Shown here: positions 25,853 to 34,741 of the stretch, one piece after another
How positions within the stretch are numbered: the stretch's first letter is position 1
Layout: the number at the start of each line of letters is the position of its first letter
Assembly (NCBI RefSeq): GCF_014648255.1
Contig: NZ_BMQT01000014.1
Location: 1 to 64,000 of the forward strand
From: Nocardioides albus
GTDB lineage: Bacteria > Actinomycetota > Actinomycetes > Propionibacteriales > Nocardioidaceae
Direction of reading: 5' to 3'
Length of the DNA: 64,000 bases
Translations under genes and position numbers: made by a program
Notes under the pieces: generated by a model
What the model was told of the DNA's origin: nothing
The model's database searches: none
Seen by the model: only the letters and a program-made list of their open reading frames with translations

Positions 25853-25959
25853 GGTCGAGCCGCGAGCGCTAGCGAGCCCTGTCGAGACCAACACAGTCAG
25901 CGACGGTGTTGGTCTCGACACGCCTCCGCCTAGCGGCTCCGGCGGCTCGACCAGCGGGG
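25853..25959. repeat. Nested palindromic repeat between convergent aspS and VanW genes
   Basis: The outer arms are GGTCGAGCCG (25854-25863) and CGGCTCGACC (25943-25952). The inner perfect 14-bp arms GTCGAGACCAACAC (25881-25894) and GTGTTGGTCTCGAC (25906-25919) are separated by 11 nt. The right half, 25906-25959, recurs at 42235-42288 with a single mismatch by eye. It can serve as terminator, but the second copy shows it is a dispersed element. Confidence 0.88.
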
Positions 25960-25963
25960 ACCG

Positions 25964-28450
25964 TCAGTTGGGGTCGGCGGGGGGCGGCGGGTTCTTGGAC
26001 TCGTCGGTGCACTCGACCTCGTCCTGCGGGATGTAGGTGGTCTTGAAGGTCTCGGTGTCGACCTTCGCCCCCGAGCTGGCGTTGTAGAAGTCGCGCCAGA
26101 CGTTGATCGAGAAGCCCTGGGCGCCGACGGTGTTCTCGCAGTTGCCGTCGGTGATCTTCTGCTTGCCCGGCGGCTTGAAGTCGTAGCGCTCGCCGGTGCG
26201 GGTCTTGATGTCCCAGATCTTCGTGGACCACATCTCGACGGTCACCGAGCCCTGGCTGCTGCCGCCGGCGGGGTTGATCCAGGAGTGGATGAGCACACCG
26301 TACTTGGTGTTGTTCTTGAACTTCAGGTCCAGCGAGGGCCAGGCGACGGTCGCCTCGCGGCCGATCGGATAGCGGCTGATGTAGAGCGAGTGCGCCTTGT
26401 GCTCGACGTCCTGGAGGCCGGCGAAGAACATCGCGTTGAAGGTGGTCGTCGCCATCTGCGAGACACCGCCGCCGTAGTCCTCGCGGAAGATCCCGTTCTG
26501 GATCATCCAGCCCTTGGTGAAGCCGTTGGCTGCCGTACGCTCCCCGACGATGCCGTTGAGGGAGAAGGTGTCCCCCGGCGCGAGCACGGTGCCGTTGACC
26601 AGCTCAGCCGCGCGGCCGATGTTGACGTTGCGGTATTCGGCGTAGGGGAAGTTGGTGGTGAAGGAGGAGACCTTCTCCTTGATCCCCCAGGCCTTGGCCT
26701 CCTCGGTGGTGACCTTCGGCTTGGCGACCTTCGACTTCACCTCGACGGTCCGCTCGCCCTGCGGCGCGGTGACGACGTCGAGGAAGACAGCCTCCAGGTC
26801 CTTCTGGTTGAAGGTGACGCCCGGCTTGGCAGGAACGACCTTCGGGGAGCCGTTGACCAGCTCGACGGTCGCATCGACCGGCTTCGCGGCGTCGTCCGCG
26901 AGAGCCTTCTTCAGCACCTTCTTCAGCTTGGAGGACGCGACCGATGCCTGCAGCTCGCCGTCCTTCGGGTCGAAGCGGATCGCGTCGCCGAACTCCTTCG
27001 GGGACAGCTGCACCGGAGTCTTCTCGAACTTCAGCGTGATGGGGCCGGAGACCGCCGGGGTCGCGATCTTCTCGACCGCCTCCTCGACGTCGGTCTCGTC
27101 GACATCCGGGGTCAGCTCCGCGAGGGGGACATCAGCCTTGCGGTCGCCCTCGACGAGCAGCTGACCGGCGAGCGCGCCCTGGAGCGCCTCGTTGCTGACC
27201 CCCTCGCCGGCGACCGGCTGGGTGGTCTTGATCTTTCCCCGCTTGATGACGACGTCGCCGTCCTTGAAGGGAGTCCCGGCGCGCTTGTTGACCTTGGCCG
27301 CGACCTTGGCGATCAGGTTGTCATCGGCCTTGATGACCGGCTCGATCTCGCCGCCGCCGGTGAAGTGCTTCCACAGCTTGACCGGGTTCCAGCTGCGCGC
27401 GGCATCGGCCTTCGCGACCGTCGCCTTGGCATCGAAGCTGAGGCCGGCGTCGGCCGGGTTGACCTCGGTCGTGCTGTCACCGGCGGCCACGTGGATCGGC
27501 TGGCTGTGGGCCGGCGCGAACTTCTGGTCCAGGACCGGCGTCGCCTCGGACGTCGTCATCCCGCCGATGTCCACGCCGGCCACCGTGGTGCCGTCCGGGA
27601 TCTTGTCCCCGGCGACCGCGTACGCTGCGGCCCAGCCAGCGAAGGCCAGGATGGCGACGCCGCCGGCGACCGCGACGGCGACCTTGGCGCCGGTGCCGAG
27701 GGGCTTGCCCTCGGCCGCGACCGGCTGCGCGTAGTCGGGCTGTGCATAGTCCGGCTCGGGATAGCCAGACTGCGGGTGGCCAGGCTGTGAGTAGCCGGGC
27801 TGTGAGTAGCCGGGCTGTGAGTAGCCGGGCTGTGAGTAGCCGGGCTGGGCGGAGCCGGGCTGCTCATAGGGGTCGTAGGCGGGGTGGCCCCCGGAGTCAT
27901 GGGCGGAGTCGTGCGCCGAGTCGGGCATGGGATCGTGCACGACGAACGGCCCGACGCCGATGACGGTCGCCTCGAGCGGCTCGTCGAAGTCGGGGTTCTC
28001 GTCGACCGGACTCTGGAACGCCATCTCGGTGTCCGCGTCGTCACCCAGGTCGGGCGCAGCGTCGACGGCCTCCGGCTCAGGGGCGAACTCGCGGCTCTTG
28101 GAGACGAACAGGTAGTTGTCTTCCTCCGGCAGCTCCGCACGCTTCGGCAGCCCCGAGCGCAGCATCGTGCTGCGCAGCAGGGTCTCGTCGGCGGGATCCT
28201 CGTCGGAGTCATGACCGGAATCGGCCTCGGCAGAGACGAGCCGGGTCGCGCCGTCGGGCGCGTCCTCAGGCTCGATGGAGACTGGCTTGGCGCCAGTGGA
28301 CTCGGCAACTCGAGCGTCGATCTCGATCTGCGGGATCATGATCGTCTCGACGGCAGCATCGTCCGCGCCAGCTTGGCTGGCGTTGGACCCGGCCGCGTCA
28401 GTTTGCTTCGCGGGCTCGGGGGCCTTGGAGGCCTCGCGCTCAGTGGACAT
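25964..28450 (-). CDS. VanW family protein with YoaR-type peptidoglycan-binding repeats
   Basis: An 828-aa protein. A cytoplasmic disordered N-terminus (about 1-250) contains QPGYSQPGYS pentapeptide repeats and acidic stretches. One transmembrane helix (about 258-280) is followed by two PG_binding_4/YoaR-like modules (about 285-560, with PVIKADDNLIAKVAAKVNKRAG and similar). The C-terminal VanW domain is marked by FSLNGIVGERTAANGFTKG and DYGGGVSQMATTTFNAMFFAG. It is probably extracellular and cell-wall linked, despite the VanW name not itself a proven resistance factor. The DNA of the repeats (27784-27848) is a 15-bp tandem array. A long spurious open frame runs antisense. Confidence 0.93.
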   Translation of the reverse strand: MSTEREASKAPEPAKQTDAAGSNASQAGADDAAVETIMIPQIEIDARVAESTGAKPVSIEPEDAPDGATRLVSAEADSGHDSDEDPADETLLRSTMLRSGLPKRAELPEEDNYLFVSKSREFAPEPEAVDAAPDLGDDADTEMAFQSPVDENPDFDEPLEATVIGVGPFVVHDPMPDSAHDSAHDSGGHPAYDPYEQPGSAQPGYSQPGYSQPGYSQPGYSQPGHPQSGYPEPDYAQPDYAQPVAAEGKPLGTGAKVAVAVAGGVAILAFAGWAAAYAVAGDKIPDGTTVAGVDIGGMTTSEATPVLDQKFAPAHSQPIHVAAGDSTTEVNPADAGLSFDAKATVAKADAARSWNPVKLWKHFTGGGEIEPVIKADDNLIAKVAAKVNKRAGTPFKDGDVVIKRGKIKTTQPVAGEGVSNEALQGALAGQLLVEGDRKADVPLAELTPDVDETDVEEAVEKIATPAVSGPITLKFEKTPVQLSPKEFGDAIRFDPKDGELQASVASSKLKKVLKKALADDAAKPVDATVELVNGSPKVVPAKPGVTFNQKDLEAVFLDVVTAPQGERTVEVKSKVAKPKVTTEEAKAWGIKEKVSSFTTNFPYAEYRNVNIGRAAELVNGTVLAPGDTFSLNGIVGERTAANGFTKGWMIQNGIFREDYGGGVSQMATTTFNAMFFAGLQDVEHKAHSLYISRYPIGREATVAWPSLDLKFKNNTKYGVLIHSWINPAGGSSQGSVTVEMWSTKIWDIKTRTGERYDFKPPGKQKITDGNCENTVGAQGFSINVWRDFYNASSGAKVDTETFKTTYIPQDEVECTDESKNPPPPADPN
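27784..27848. repeat. 15-bp tandem repeat array within the VanW-family gene
   Basis: About four copies of TGTGAGTAGCCGGGC in the + strand reading, encoding the pentapeptide QPGYS on the minus strand. Such arrays change length by slippage; here it would lengthen or shorten the cytoplasmic Tyr/Gln/Pro-rich tail without changing frame. Confidence 0.85.
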
Positions 28451-28512
28451 GCGGGAGAGCCTAGGACCTATACCCCCCTAGGCCGAAGCCGTAGCCCATC
28501 TTGGGACCTTCG

Positions 28513-28869
28513 TCACTTGCCGGGGTCGGCGCGACCAGCCCGCGATGTGGCCCTCGACACGGTCGCCGCCGACACCACGATCATCAGCACCGCCCAGAAG
28601 ATCATCAGGTATCCAGCGAGGTCGCCCGCGACGGCGTAGCCGCCCGCCGGCCTCGGGGTCGCGGCCAGCGCGACCACGATCCCCCAGGCCGCCGCGTACG
28701 CCACCCGCGATACTCCACGAGGAAGGGCGAGCAGCATCGCCGAGGACGCAGCGACAGCGAGCAGCAGGCCCCACCACCACGGGTGGATAGCGACCGCCGC
28801 GACCCCGACGAGGAGGCCGAGCAGCAGACCGGCCGCACCACGGGCCAGGCCCCCGACGAGCAGCCTCAC
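28513..28869 (-). CDS. DUF6113-like membrane protein
   Basis: A 118-aa hydrophobic protein with four predicted helices and a basic tail. GTG 28869 overlaps the mshB stop (GTGA), so it is translationally coupled to mshB. A DUF6113-type gene next to mshB is, as I recall, a common actinobacterial pairing; the function is unknown. The frame is open upstream but that part lies inside mshB. Confidence 0.8.
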   Translation of the reverse strand: MRLLVGGLARGAAGLLLGLLVGVAAVAIHPWWWGLLLAVAASSAMLLALPRGVSRVAYAAAWGIVVALAATPRPAGGYAVAGDLAGYLMIFWAVLMIVVSAATVSRATSRAGRADPGK

Positions 28870-29777
28870 AACCCGGCGAAGAGATCGGTCAGGCCGGTGC
28901 CCTCGGTGTGCCCTTTGGCGATCCGGAAGTGCTCGTGGGACCACGCGGTCGTGCCGAGGCTGTTGGTCATCGCGAACATGCCCTGCTCCATGTCCATCTG
29001 CGTGGGGTAGGCCCGCATCGCGGCGACCTTCTGGTCGCCGTAGGTGGTGCCGTCGATCGCGGCGGCGATGTCGCCGTCGGGCGTGGCCATCGGGATCGGG
29101 CCCTCGGGGTCCATCCCGCCGAGCGCCTCCTCGTCGCCGGCCGCCCGGGCTGCCCGCAGCCCTTCGCGGATCCAGCTCTCCGCGATCGCGGTCCAGAAGA
29201 TCCGATCGATCTCGTGGGCTTCGCCGAGTTCCTTCTTGTAGGTCGGCACGGCGGCGAGATGGGCGGCGTACGTCGCGACCCGGTGCGCCTGGATGTGGTC
29301 GGGGTGGCCGTAGTTGCCGAACTCGTCGTAGGTGACCAGCACCTGCGGGCGCACCTCACGGATGATCGTGACGAGGTGGTCGGCGGCCTCGGTGAGGTCG
29401 GCGTACCAGAAGGCGTTCTCGCGGGCGTCGGGGTCGGGCAGCGCGTGGGTGCGGTCCTCGCTCCAGGTCATCCCGGAGTCGCGGTAGTTGCCGAACCCGC
29501 CCAGCCAGCGGTGGTCGACCTCGCTGCCGTCGGGCGCCTTCAGCGCCGCCATCGCGCCCTCGATCTCGCCACGGCGGTGCTCGCCCAGGCCGTCTTCCTG
29601 GTCGGCGGCGAGGTGGGCCAGCTCGGGCACCAGGATCTCGCCCATCTCCCCTGCTGTGCAGGTCACCAGGGTGACGCGGGCGCCCTCGGCGAGATATTTC
29701 GCCATCGTCGCCCCCGTCGCGATCGTCTCGTCGTCGGGGTGGGCATGCACGAGCAGGAGGCTCTTCTGAGAAGTCAC
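28866..29777 (-). CDS. mshB: N-acetyl-1-D-myo-inositol-2-amino-2-deoxy-alpha-D-glucopyranoside deacetylase (mycothiol synthesis)
   Basis: A 303-aa LmbE-like zinc deacetylase. Zinc ligands are visible in VHAHPDDETIATG (H13, D16) and NYGHPDHIQAHR (middle of the protein). MshB removes acetate from GlcNAc-Ins, the second biosynthetic step of mycothiol. The related mycothiol conjugate amidase Mca is similar, but length, start sequence and the partner DUF6113 gene favour MshB. GTG 29777 is the start. It implies a mycothiol-based thiol pool, in line with the DinB proteins in the window. Confidence 0.9.
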   Translation of the reverse strand: MTSQKSLLLVHAHPDDETIATGATMAKYLAEGARVTLVTCTAGEMGEILVPELAHLAADQEDGLGEHRRGEIEGAMAALKAPDGSEVDHRWLGGFGNYRDSGMTWSEDRTHALPDPDARENAFWYADLTEAADHLVTIIREVRPQVLVTYDEFGNYGHPDHIQAHRVATYAAHLAAVPTYKKELGEAHEIDRIFWTAIAESWIREGLRAARAAGDEEALGGMDPEGPIPMATPDGDIAAAIDGTTYGDQKVAAMRAYPTQMDMEQGMFAMTNSLGTTAWSHEHFRIAKGHTEGTGLTDLFAGL

Positions 29778-29815
29778 GAGCTCGATCCTAGGTCGGGGCA
29801 GAGATTCCGCGAGTC

Positions 29816-30532
29816 CTACTCGGGGGATCTCTTTATCCGCTTGGGTTCGCCAGGGAGGTCGACTGGCTCAGGGGCGATCGAGTCGTCGGGCTCGTCCTCG
29901 GGGATGTCCAGCCAGCCGTCGTACTCGTCGACCAGCAGCTCCAGGACCAGCTCGGGAGCGTCGGTCTCCACCGACCAGGGGTGGTCCTCGTCGTCGTCCT
30001 CGCCCTGGTAGCGCTCCCGGGCGACCCGGGCCGTCCAGCCCTCGCGCTCCAACGTCGCCGCGGCCGTGCGGGCGTCGTCCTCGTCGAAGAAGATGCCGCG
30101 CAGGGTGGCCCCTTCGGGCTGGCCGAGCACGTGGCGGAGCGCGTCGAGGAAGGGACGGTCGGGCTCGAGCCAGTCGACCGAGTCGAGATCCTCGGCCGCG
30201 AGCCAGAGGACCTGGTCGTGCTCACGCGGTCTCGGCTCGCCGGCCACGACCCGGGCGGTCGCCGCGACGAGCCGCGCGCCGGTGGCCGAGCCGGTCGAGG
30301 CCCCGATGACCGACTCGCTCTGCATCCAGTCGAGCACCTCGATCAGGCAGCCGAGCTCCTCGCCGATCTCCCGGACGAGGGCCTCCTCGGGCGTCTCGCC
30401 CTCCTCGACCTTGCCGCCGGGAAGCTCCCAGCGTCCAGCGGCCTCAGGCGGGAAGGTACGCCTCGCGGCCAGCACCTGCTTGCCGTCGGCGCTCAGGATC
30501 GCCGCGGCTACTACGGTCTTGGGGCTGTTCAC
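29816..30532 (-). CDS. Nudix hydrolase (MutT-like) with acidic C-terminal extension
   Basis: A 238-aa protein. The Nudix box GGKVEEGETPEEALVREIGEELG is intact at about residues 39-61, in the ARRTFPPEAAGRWELPGGK context of 8-oxo-dGTP-type (MutT) hydrolases. Beyond residue 130 an additional domain of about 100 residues (GIFFDEDDARTAAATLEREGW, then an Asp/Glu-rich segment) is unlike plain MutT. GTG 30532 is the start. It is divergent from the VanY-type peptidase gene. The substrate is not assignable from the box alone. Confidence 0.88.
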   Translation of the reverse strand: MNSPKTVVAAAILSADGKQVLAARRTFPPEAAGRWELPGGKVEEGETPEEALVREIGEELGCLIEVLDWMQSESVIGASTGSATGARLVAATARVVAGEPRPREHDQVLWLAAEDLDSVDWLEPDRPFLDALRHVLGQPEGATLRGIFFDEDDARTAAATLEREGWTARVARERYQGEDDDEDHPWSVETDAPELVLELLVDEYDGWLDIPEDEPDDSIAPEPVDLPGEPKRIKRSPE

Positions 30533-30644
30533 ATGTGAGATTGTTCCCTAGACACCCGGAAAGCATGGTCTCTTGGGTACGCTCCAACGCCGTGCCCCAC
30601 CGTCTTCTGCCCATCGCCTGCCCGCTCCCGTCCGGGGGCCGATC

Positions 30645-32252
30645 GTGAGCGATCAGCAGTGGCCGCCGCGGCGTCCGGGCGAGCAGCGTCCGCCCTACCG
30701 TGGTCAGCAGCCCTATCCGGGCTCGCGGGAGCCATATCCCGGCCAGCCGGGCCAGCCGCACCCCGGGCAGCAGCGGCCTCATCCGGGACATCACCAGCCC
30801 CGCCCGGGTGAGCGGCGCTACCCGGTTCAGCAGCCCTACCCGGCGGAGCAGCAGGCCTACGGGCAGCGGCCTCACCCCGAACAGCACTACCCCGAACAGC
30901 ACTATCCGGACCGGCCCTACCCGAACCAGGCCTACCCAGACCAGCCCTACCCAGACCAGCCCTACCCGAACCAGGCCTACCCGGACCAGCCCTACCCGGA
31001 CCAGGCCTACCCAGGCCAGCAGCCCCCGGCGCGCCCGAATGGGTACGGCCCTCGCCCGTTCGGCCCCGAGCCTCCGAAGAAGCGGCGCTGGCCGAAGATC
31101 CTCGTCGGCCTGCTGCTGCTCGCCGTGGTGGGCGTCGGCGGCTACGGGGCGTACGACTTCTACGAGCAGACGCAGAAGTGGGAGCAGACCACGACCGACG
31201 ACGTGGAGGGCGTGGGCAGCGACCTGTCGGTGGCCGTCGCGTCGTTGCGCAGCGTCGGCTGGGAGGTCACCGCCGCGGACATCGGGACCTGGCTCGAACA
31301 GCCGGGTGCCTACGGCGACGGCCTGAGGATGCGTACGCTGCGGGCCGATCCCGCCAACAACAGCTTCACTGTCGCGGGCTACCGGACCTGGCAGGACACC
31401 TATGCCAAGCGCGACCACACCACGGTCGTGTGCGCGAACATCACCCTCGCGGCGGGGACCAAGATGCCGCTGAGCGAGGCCATCACGGCCTGCCCGGACG
31501 ACGTCCCGAAGACGGCGCCGGACACCCCTTCGAACACCGGCGAGGCCACCGAGGCGCAGGCGGGCGGGGTCACCGGCCACCTCGCCGAGCTGGCCGTGAA
31601 GGCCTCCGAGCAGCGGGCTGCCGGCGCGTCCGCAGGCAAGCTCATCGAGGTCGCCGCCCCGACGAAGCCGGTGGGCGACGTACGCGCCGAATCGACCGGG
31701 CTCGTGTGCGCACCGGGCACGAAGGACCTGGGTGAGGGCGAGGGCTACGACGCGGGCAAGCTGATCCCGGTGCGGCTCTGCGCGGTGGAGGGGCTGCCCA
31801 ACACCGGCACGGAGAGCACCAAGGGCGACCCCTACTACATCGACGGCTCCGAGGGCCTGACCGTCGTCAACGCGCGGATCTCCGGGGCCGCCGCAGCCCT
31901 GGTCGAGAAAGCCGAGAAGCAGGGCGTGGATCTGGTCGCGGGCAGCTCGTTCCGGACGATGAAGAAGCAGAAGGCGCTGTGCCGGGAGGATGCCACCGGA
32001 GGCTGTCCGACCGGCGACTACACGCTGACCGCCCAGCCCGGCCACTCCTCCCACCAGCTCGGCATCGCGATCGACTTCGAGGAGCCCAGCGCGACCGGGG
32101 GCAAGACCTGCGCAACGCGGGCCTCGGAGCCGACCAGCGAGGTGTGGAGCTTCCTCAACAAGACGGCGCTGGCCTTCGGACTGAAGCAGTACTCCGTCGA
32201 GGCCTGGCACTGGGACGCGTACGGCGGAAAGGACCGCTGCGCGCCGATGTGA
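30645..32252 (+). CDS. Membrane-anchored M15 family (VanY-type) D-alanyl-D-alanine carboxypeptidase
   Basis: A 535-aa protein from GTG 30645. A cytoplasmic Pro/Tyr/Gln-rich N-terminus (about 1-150) with YPDQPYPNQA-type repeats precedes one helix (about 156-178), a region of unknown fold and a C-terminal VanY domain. Zinc/catalytic motifs are HSSHQLGIAIDF (SxHxxGxAxD) and EAWHWD (ExWHxx). It trims the terminal D-Ala of peptidoglycan stems. Its tail resembles that of the VanW-family protein 3 kb away, which hints at shared localisation. The N-terminal repeats should not be read as CRISPR. Confidence 0.92.
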   Translation: MSDQQWPPRRPGEQRPPYRGQQPYPGSREPYPGQPGQPHPGQQRPHPGHHQPRPGERRYPVQQPYPAEQQAYGQRPHPEQHYPEQHYPDRPYPNQAYPDQPYPDQPYPNQAYPDQPYPDQAYPGQQPPARPNGYGPRPFGPEPPKKRRWPKILVGLLLLAVVGVGGYGAYDFYEQTQKWEQTTTDDVEGVGSDLSVAVASLRSVGWEVTAADIGTWLEQPGAYGDGLRMRTLRADPANNSFTVAGYRTWQDTYAKRDHTTVVCANITLAAGTKMPLSEAITACPDDVPKTAPDTPSNTGEATEAQAGGVTGHLAELAVKASEQRAAGASAGKLIEVAAPTKPVGDVRAESTGLVCAPGTKDLGEGEGYDAGKLIPVRLCAVEGLPNTGTESTKGDPYYIDGSEGLTVVNARISGAAAALVEKAEKQGVDLVAGSSFRTMKKQKALCREDATGGCPTGDYTLTAQPGHSSHQLGIAIDFEEPSATGGKTCATRASEPTSEVWSFLNKTALAFGLKQYSVEAWHWDAYGGKDRCAPM

Positions 32253-32270
32253 CCGCCCCGCTCCGACCCG

Positions 32271-33098
32271 TCAGGCTCGCGGCAGGCGGGCCAGCTGCCG
32301 CGCCTGCGCGACCAGCGTGCCGGTGGAGTCCCAGACCTCGCAGTCCTCCTCGAACATGCCGCCCGAGAGGTTGCGCGAGTAGTGGGTGACCTTGAGCCAG
32401 CCGGGCGCCGGCTTGTGGCGGATGTGGCAGGTGAGCTCGAGCGTCGGGGCCCAGCCCGGGAGCTCGAGACCGAAGGTCACCGGCGGGAGCGCGTCGAGCA
32501 CCTGCAGCAGCGAGAGCGGGTCGGGCTCGCGGTCGTGGTGCCGGAACCAGCCGGTGAAGACGGCCTCGCCGGTCGGCGCGGCGCCGCCCCAGACGAACTG
32601 CTCCTTCGGCACGCAGAGCTCGTAGCGGTCCAGCATCGGCACGAACTCCTTCACCGACTCCGGCGCGGTGGTCGAGGACACGCACTCCTCGAGCGGCGGC
32701 AGCTCCGGCTCGGTCACGGTGACCCGCTCGAAGCCGCTGCTCTTGGCGTGGAGACCGTCGAGGTCCGCGTACGTCGCCGTGGTGGTGATCCGCAGCTCCT
32801 CGCCCTGCCAGAGCTCGGCGGTCGCGATGGCCAACGAACCCTTGTCGCGCTTGGTCTCGATGCGGACCTCCGCAGGCCCTGGCGTGCTCGCACCGGCATA
32901 GAACGCACTCAGCACGATCGGGTCCGGATGGCGCGGCAGGTGGGCCCGCAGCGCGTTGCCGATGATCGCGAGCAGATAGCCACCGTTGACGCCACCGCCG
33001 ACCACCCAGCCGGGGGCGAGGTCGGCTGCGTACGTGTCGGGCCCGGTCCTGCGGATCTCGATGTCGCGGTCGAACTCAGCCTGCTCCCTATTACTCAT
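32271..33098 (-). CDS. Acyl-CoA thioesterase family protein (double hot-dog, TesB-like)
   Basis: A 275-aa protein: an N-terminal hot-dog domain with GWVVGGGVNGGYLLAIIGNALRAHL and a second domain with PTGEAVFTGWFRHHDREPD, typical of the thioesterase-like superfamily in actinobacteria. It probably hydrolyses acyl-CoA, substrate unknown. The start is ATG 33098 (MSNREQAEFD), which sits in the middle of a perfect 16-bp palindrome. Convergent with the VanY-type gene (18-nt gap) and divergent from the AtzH-amidase gene. Confidence 0.87.
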   Translation of the reverse strand: MSNREQAEFDRDIEIRRTGPDTYAADLAPGWVVGGGVNGGYLLAIIGNALRAHLPRHPDPIVLSAFYAGASTPGPAEVRIETKRDKGSLAIATAELWQGEELRITTTATYADLDGLHAKSSGFERVTVTEPELPPLEECVSSTTAPESVKEFVPMLDRYELCVPKEQFVWGGAAPTGEAVFTGWFRHHDREPDPLSLLQVLDALPPVTFGLELPGWAPTLELTCHIRHKPAPGWLKVTHYSRNLSGGMFEEDCEVWDSTGTLVAQARQLARLPRA

Positions 33099-33105
33099 GA
33101 GTAAT
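33090..33105. promoter_or_regulatory. Perfect 16-bp palindrome over the thioesterase start codon
   Basis: ATTACTCATGAGTAAT is a perfect palindrome with the thioesterase ATG at its centre. In G+C-rich DNA such an AT-rich palindrome is likely a regulator site (TetR- or MarR-like spacing). No cognate regulator is adjacent. It could also influence translation because it covers the start codon. Confidence 0.6.
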
Positions 33106-33191
33106 AATCTAGATCGAGGCCTGAAACGATCGACGACGGGGCCCGCGGTGTCGCTGGGCGCTCGCTGGCTCGACAGGGCAGACTTCGCCCC

Positions 33192-34721
33192 ATGACCCCT
33201 CGACAAGCTCGCGACGGCGCCCAGCTCAAGCCGGTCCCCCACGGGCTGCTGCAGGCCTTCCGGGCGTACGAGAGCGCGCTGATGTCCGATGACGTCGCCG
33301 CCCTGGACGCGCTCTTCGCCGACTCCCCGACCACGCTCCGAGGCGATGCGGCCGGGTTGATCGTCGGACACGACCAGATCTCAACCTTCCGGGCAGCCCG
33401 CGGTGGCGCGCCGAAGCGACGGATCGTGCAGACCCATGTGCAGGTGATCGACGAGGACCACGCGCTGATCGTGGCCGTCACGGAGCTCGATCGGGGCGGG
33501 CGCGGGTTGCAGACGCAGCTGTGGGCGCGGGACCCGGTGCGGATCGAATACGCCGGCTGGCAGGTCACCGCGGCTCACGTCTCGACGCCCGAGCCGGCCT
33601 TCGACACCCGGATCTGGCGCGTCGTCGGCGACCCGCTGGTCTCCTCGCACACCGCCGACGGCGCGCTCTCGGGCGAGACCGTGGCAGTCAAGGACCTCTA
33701 CGCGGTCGCCGGCTTCGCCGTAGGCGCCGGAAGCCCGGCCTGGCTCGAGCAGGCTCCGCCGGCGCCGTCGCACGCCGCCGCGGTCGCGTCGTTGCTGGAC
33801 GCCGGGGCCCCGATCCGCGGGATCGCTCGCACCGAGGAGTTCGCCTACTCGCTCTCGGGGCTCAACGCCCACTACGGGGCGCCGCCGAACCCGAAGGCGC
33901 CGGGCCGCATCCCCGGTGGCTCCTCGTCCGGATCGGCGACCGCGGTCGCGCTCGGTCAGGCCTCGATCGGGCTCGGGACCGACACCGGCGGCTCGATCCG
34001 CGTTCCGGCCGCCTACCAGGGCCTCTACGGCATCCGTACGACCCATGGGGCTGTCTCGCGCGAGGGGCTGCACCCGCTCGCCAAGGCCTTCGACACCGTC
34101 GGGTGGATGACGCGTTCGGCGTTCCTGCTGCAGGCGGTGGGCGACGTGCTGCTGCCGGAGTCGCCGGGCGCGGACGTGGGCGAGATCCACGTGGTGCCGG
34201 CGCTGCTCGATCTCGCCTCCGACGACGTCGCCACCACCGTTCGCGAGGCCCTGCCCGACGCCACGTCGCTGGCCTGGGCGCCGGCCCGGCTGGACGAGTG
34301 GCGCCACGCCTTCGTCGTCGGGCAGGCCTACCAGGCCTGGCGGGCCCACGGAGCCTGGCTCGAGACCCGGCTGGACACCCTCGGCGAGGCGGTGCGCGGG
34401 CGGTTCGAGATGGCTCGGTCGGTGACCCGGGAGCAGGCCGCGGAAGCGCGGGCCGTGCTCTCGCAGGCCCGATCGGAGATCCTCGACGTCGTCGGCGACC
34501 GGGTGCTCGCCTTCCCGAGCGCCTCCACGGTGGCGCCGACCGCCGCCGAGGCAGCCGGGGTCCGCGACGACACCCTGCGGCTCACCTGCATCGCGGGGAT
34601 CGCCGGCCTTCCTGCCGTCTCGATCCCGGTCCGCACCCCGACCGGTCTCCCCGCCGGTCTCTGTCTGATCGCCGCCCCGGGTCGCGACCGCGACCTCCTC
34701 GCCCTCGCTGCCGACCGCTGA
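33192..34721 (+). CDS. AtzH-like domain fused to an amidase-signature enzyme
   Basis: A 509-aa protein. Residues 1-130 are a SnoaL/NTF2-like AtzH (DUF3225) domain (LQAFRAYESALMSDDVAALD); residues 135-509 are an amidase-signature hydrolase. The Ser-cisSer-Lys triad is visible: VAVKDLY near residue 165, GGSSSGSA near 243-249 and GTDTGGSIR near 262-270. AtzF/allophanate-type and related amidases release ammonia from small amides; the substrate is unknown. Next to it lies a decayed ABC substrate-binding gene, the usual importer partner of such hydrolases. A nitrogen-scavenging role is inferred. Confidence 0.9.
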   Translation: MTPRQARDGAQLKPVPHGLLQAFRAYESALMSDDVAALDALFADSPTTLRGDAAGLIVGHDQISTFRAARGGAPKRRIVQTHVQVIDEDHALIVAVTELDRGGRGLQTQLWARDPVRIEYAGWQVTAAHVSTPEPAFDTRIWRVVGDPLVSSHTADGALSGETVAVKDLYAVAGFAVGAGSPAWLEQAPPAPSHAAAVASLLDAGAPIRGIARTEEFAYSLSGLNAHYGAPPNPKAPGRIPGGSSSGSATAVALGQASIGLGTDTGGSIRVPAAYQGLYGIRTTHGAVSREGLHPLAKAFDTVGWMTRSAFLLQAVGDVLLPESPGADVGEIHVVPALLDLASDDVATTVREALPDATSLAWAPARLDEWRHAFVVGQAYQAWRAHGAWLETRLDTLGEAVRGRFEMARSVTREQAAEARAVLSQARSEILDVVGDRVLAFPSASTVAPTAAEAAGVRDDTLRLTCIAGIAGLPAVSIPVRTPTGLPAGLCLIAAPGRDRDLLALAADR

Positions 34722-34741
34722 CCCCTGGCCGCCTGGCCCCG

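Noticed and set aside
26285..27790. 501-codon open frame opposite the VanW-family gene
   Set aside because: The product is an Arg/Leu/Asp-rich shadow; the minus strand encodes a conserved VanW protein.
30885..31025. Regular short repeats that might be a CRISPR array
   Set aside because: Units are 12-15 bp without spacers and encode an in-frame YPDQPYPNQ tail; there are no cas genes in the window.
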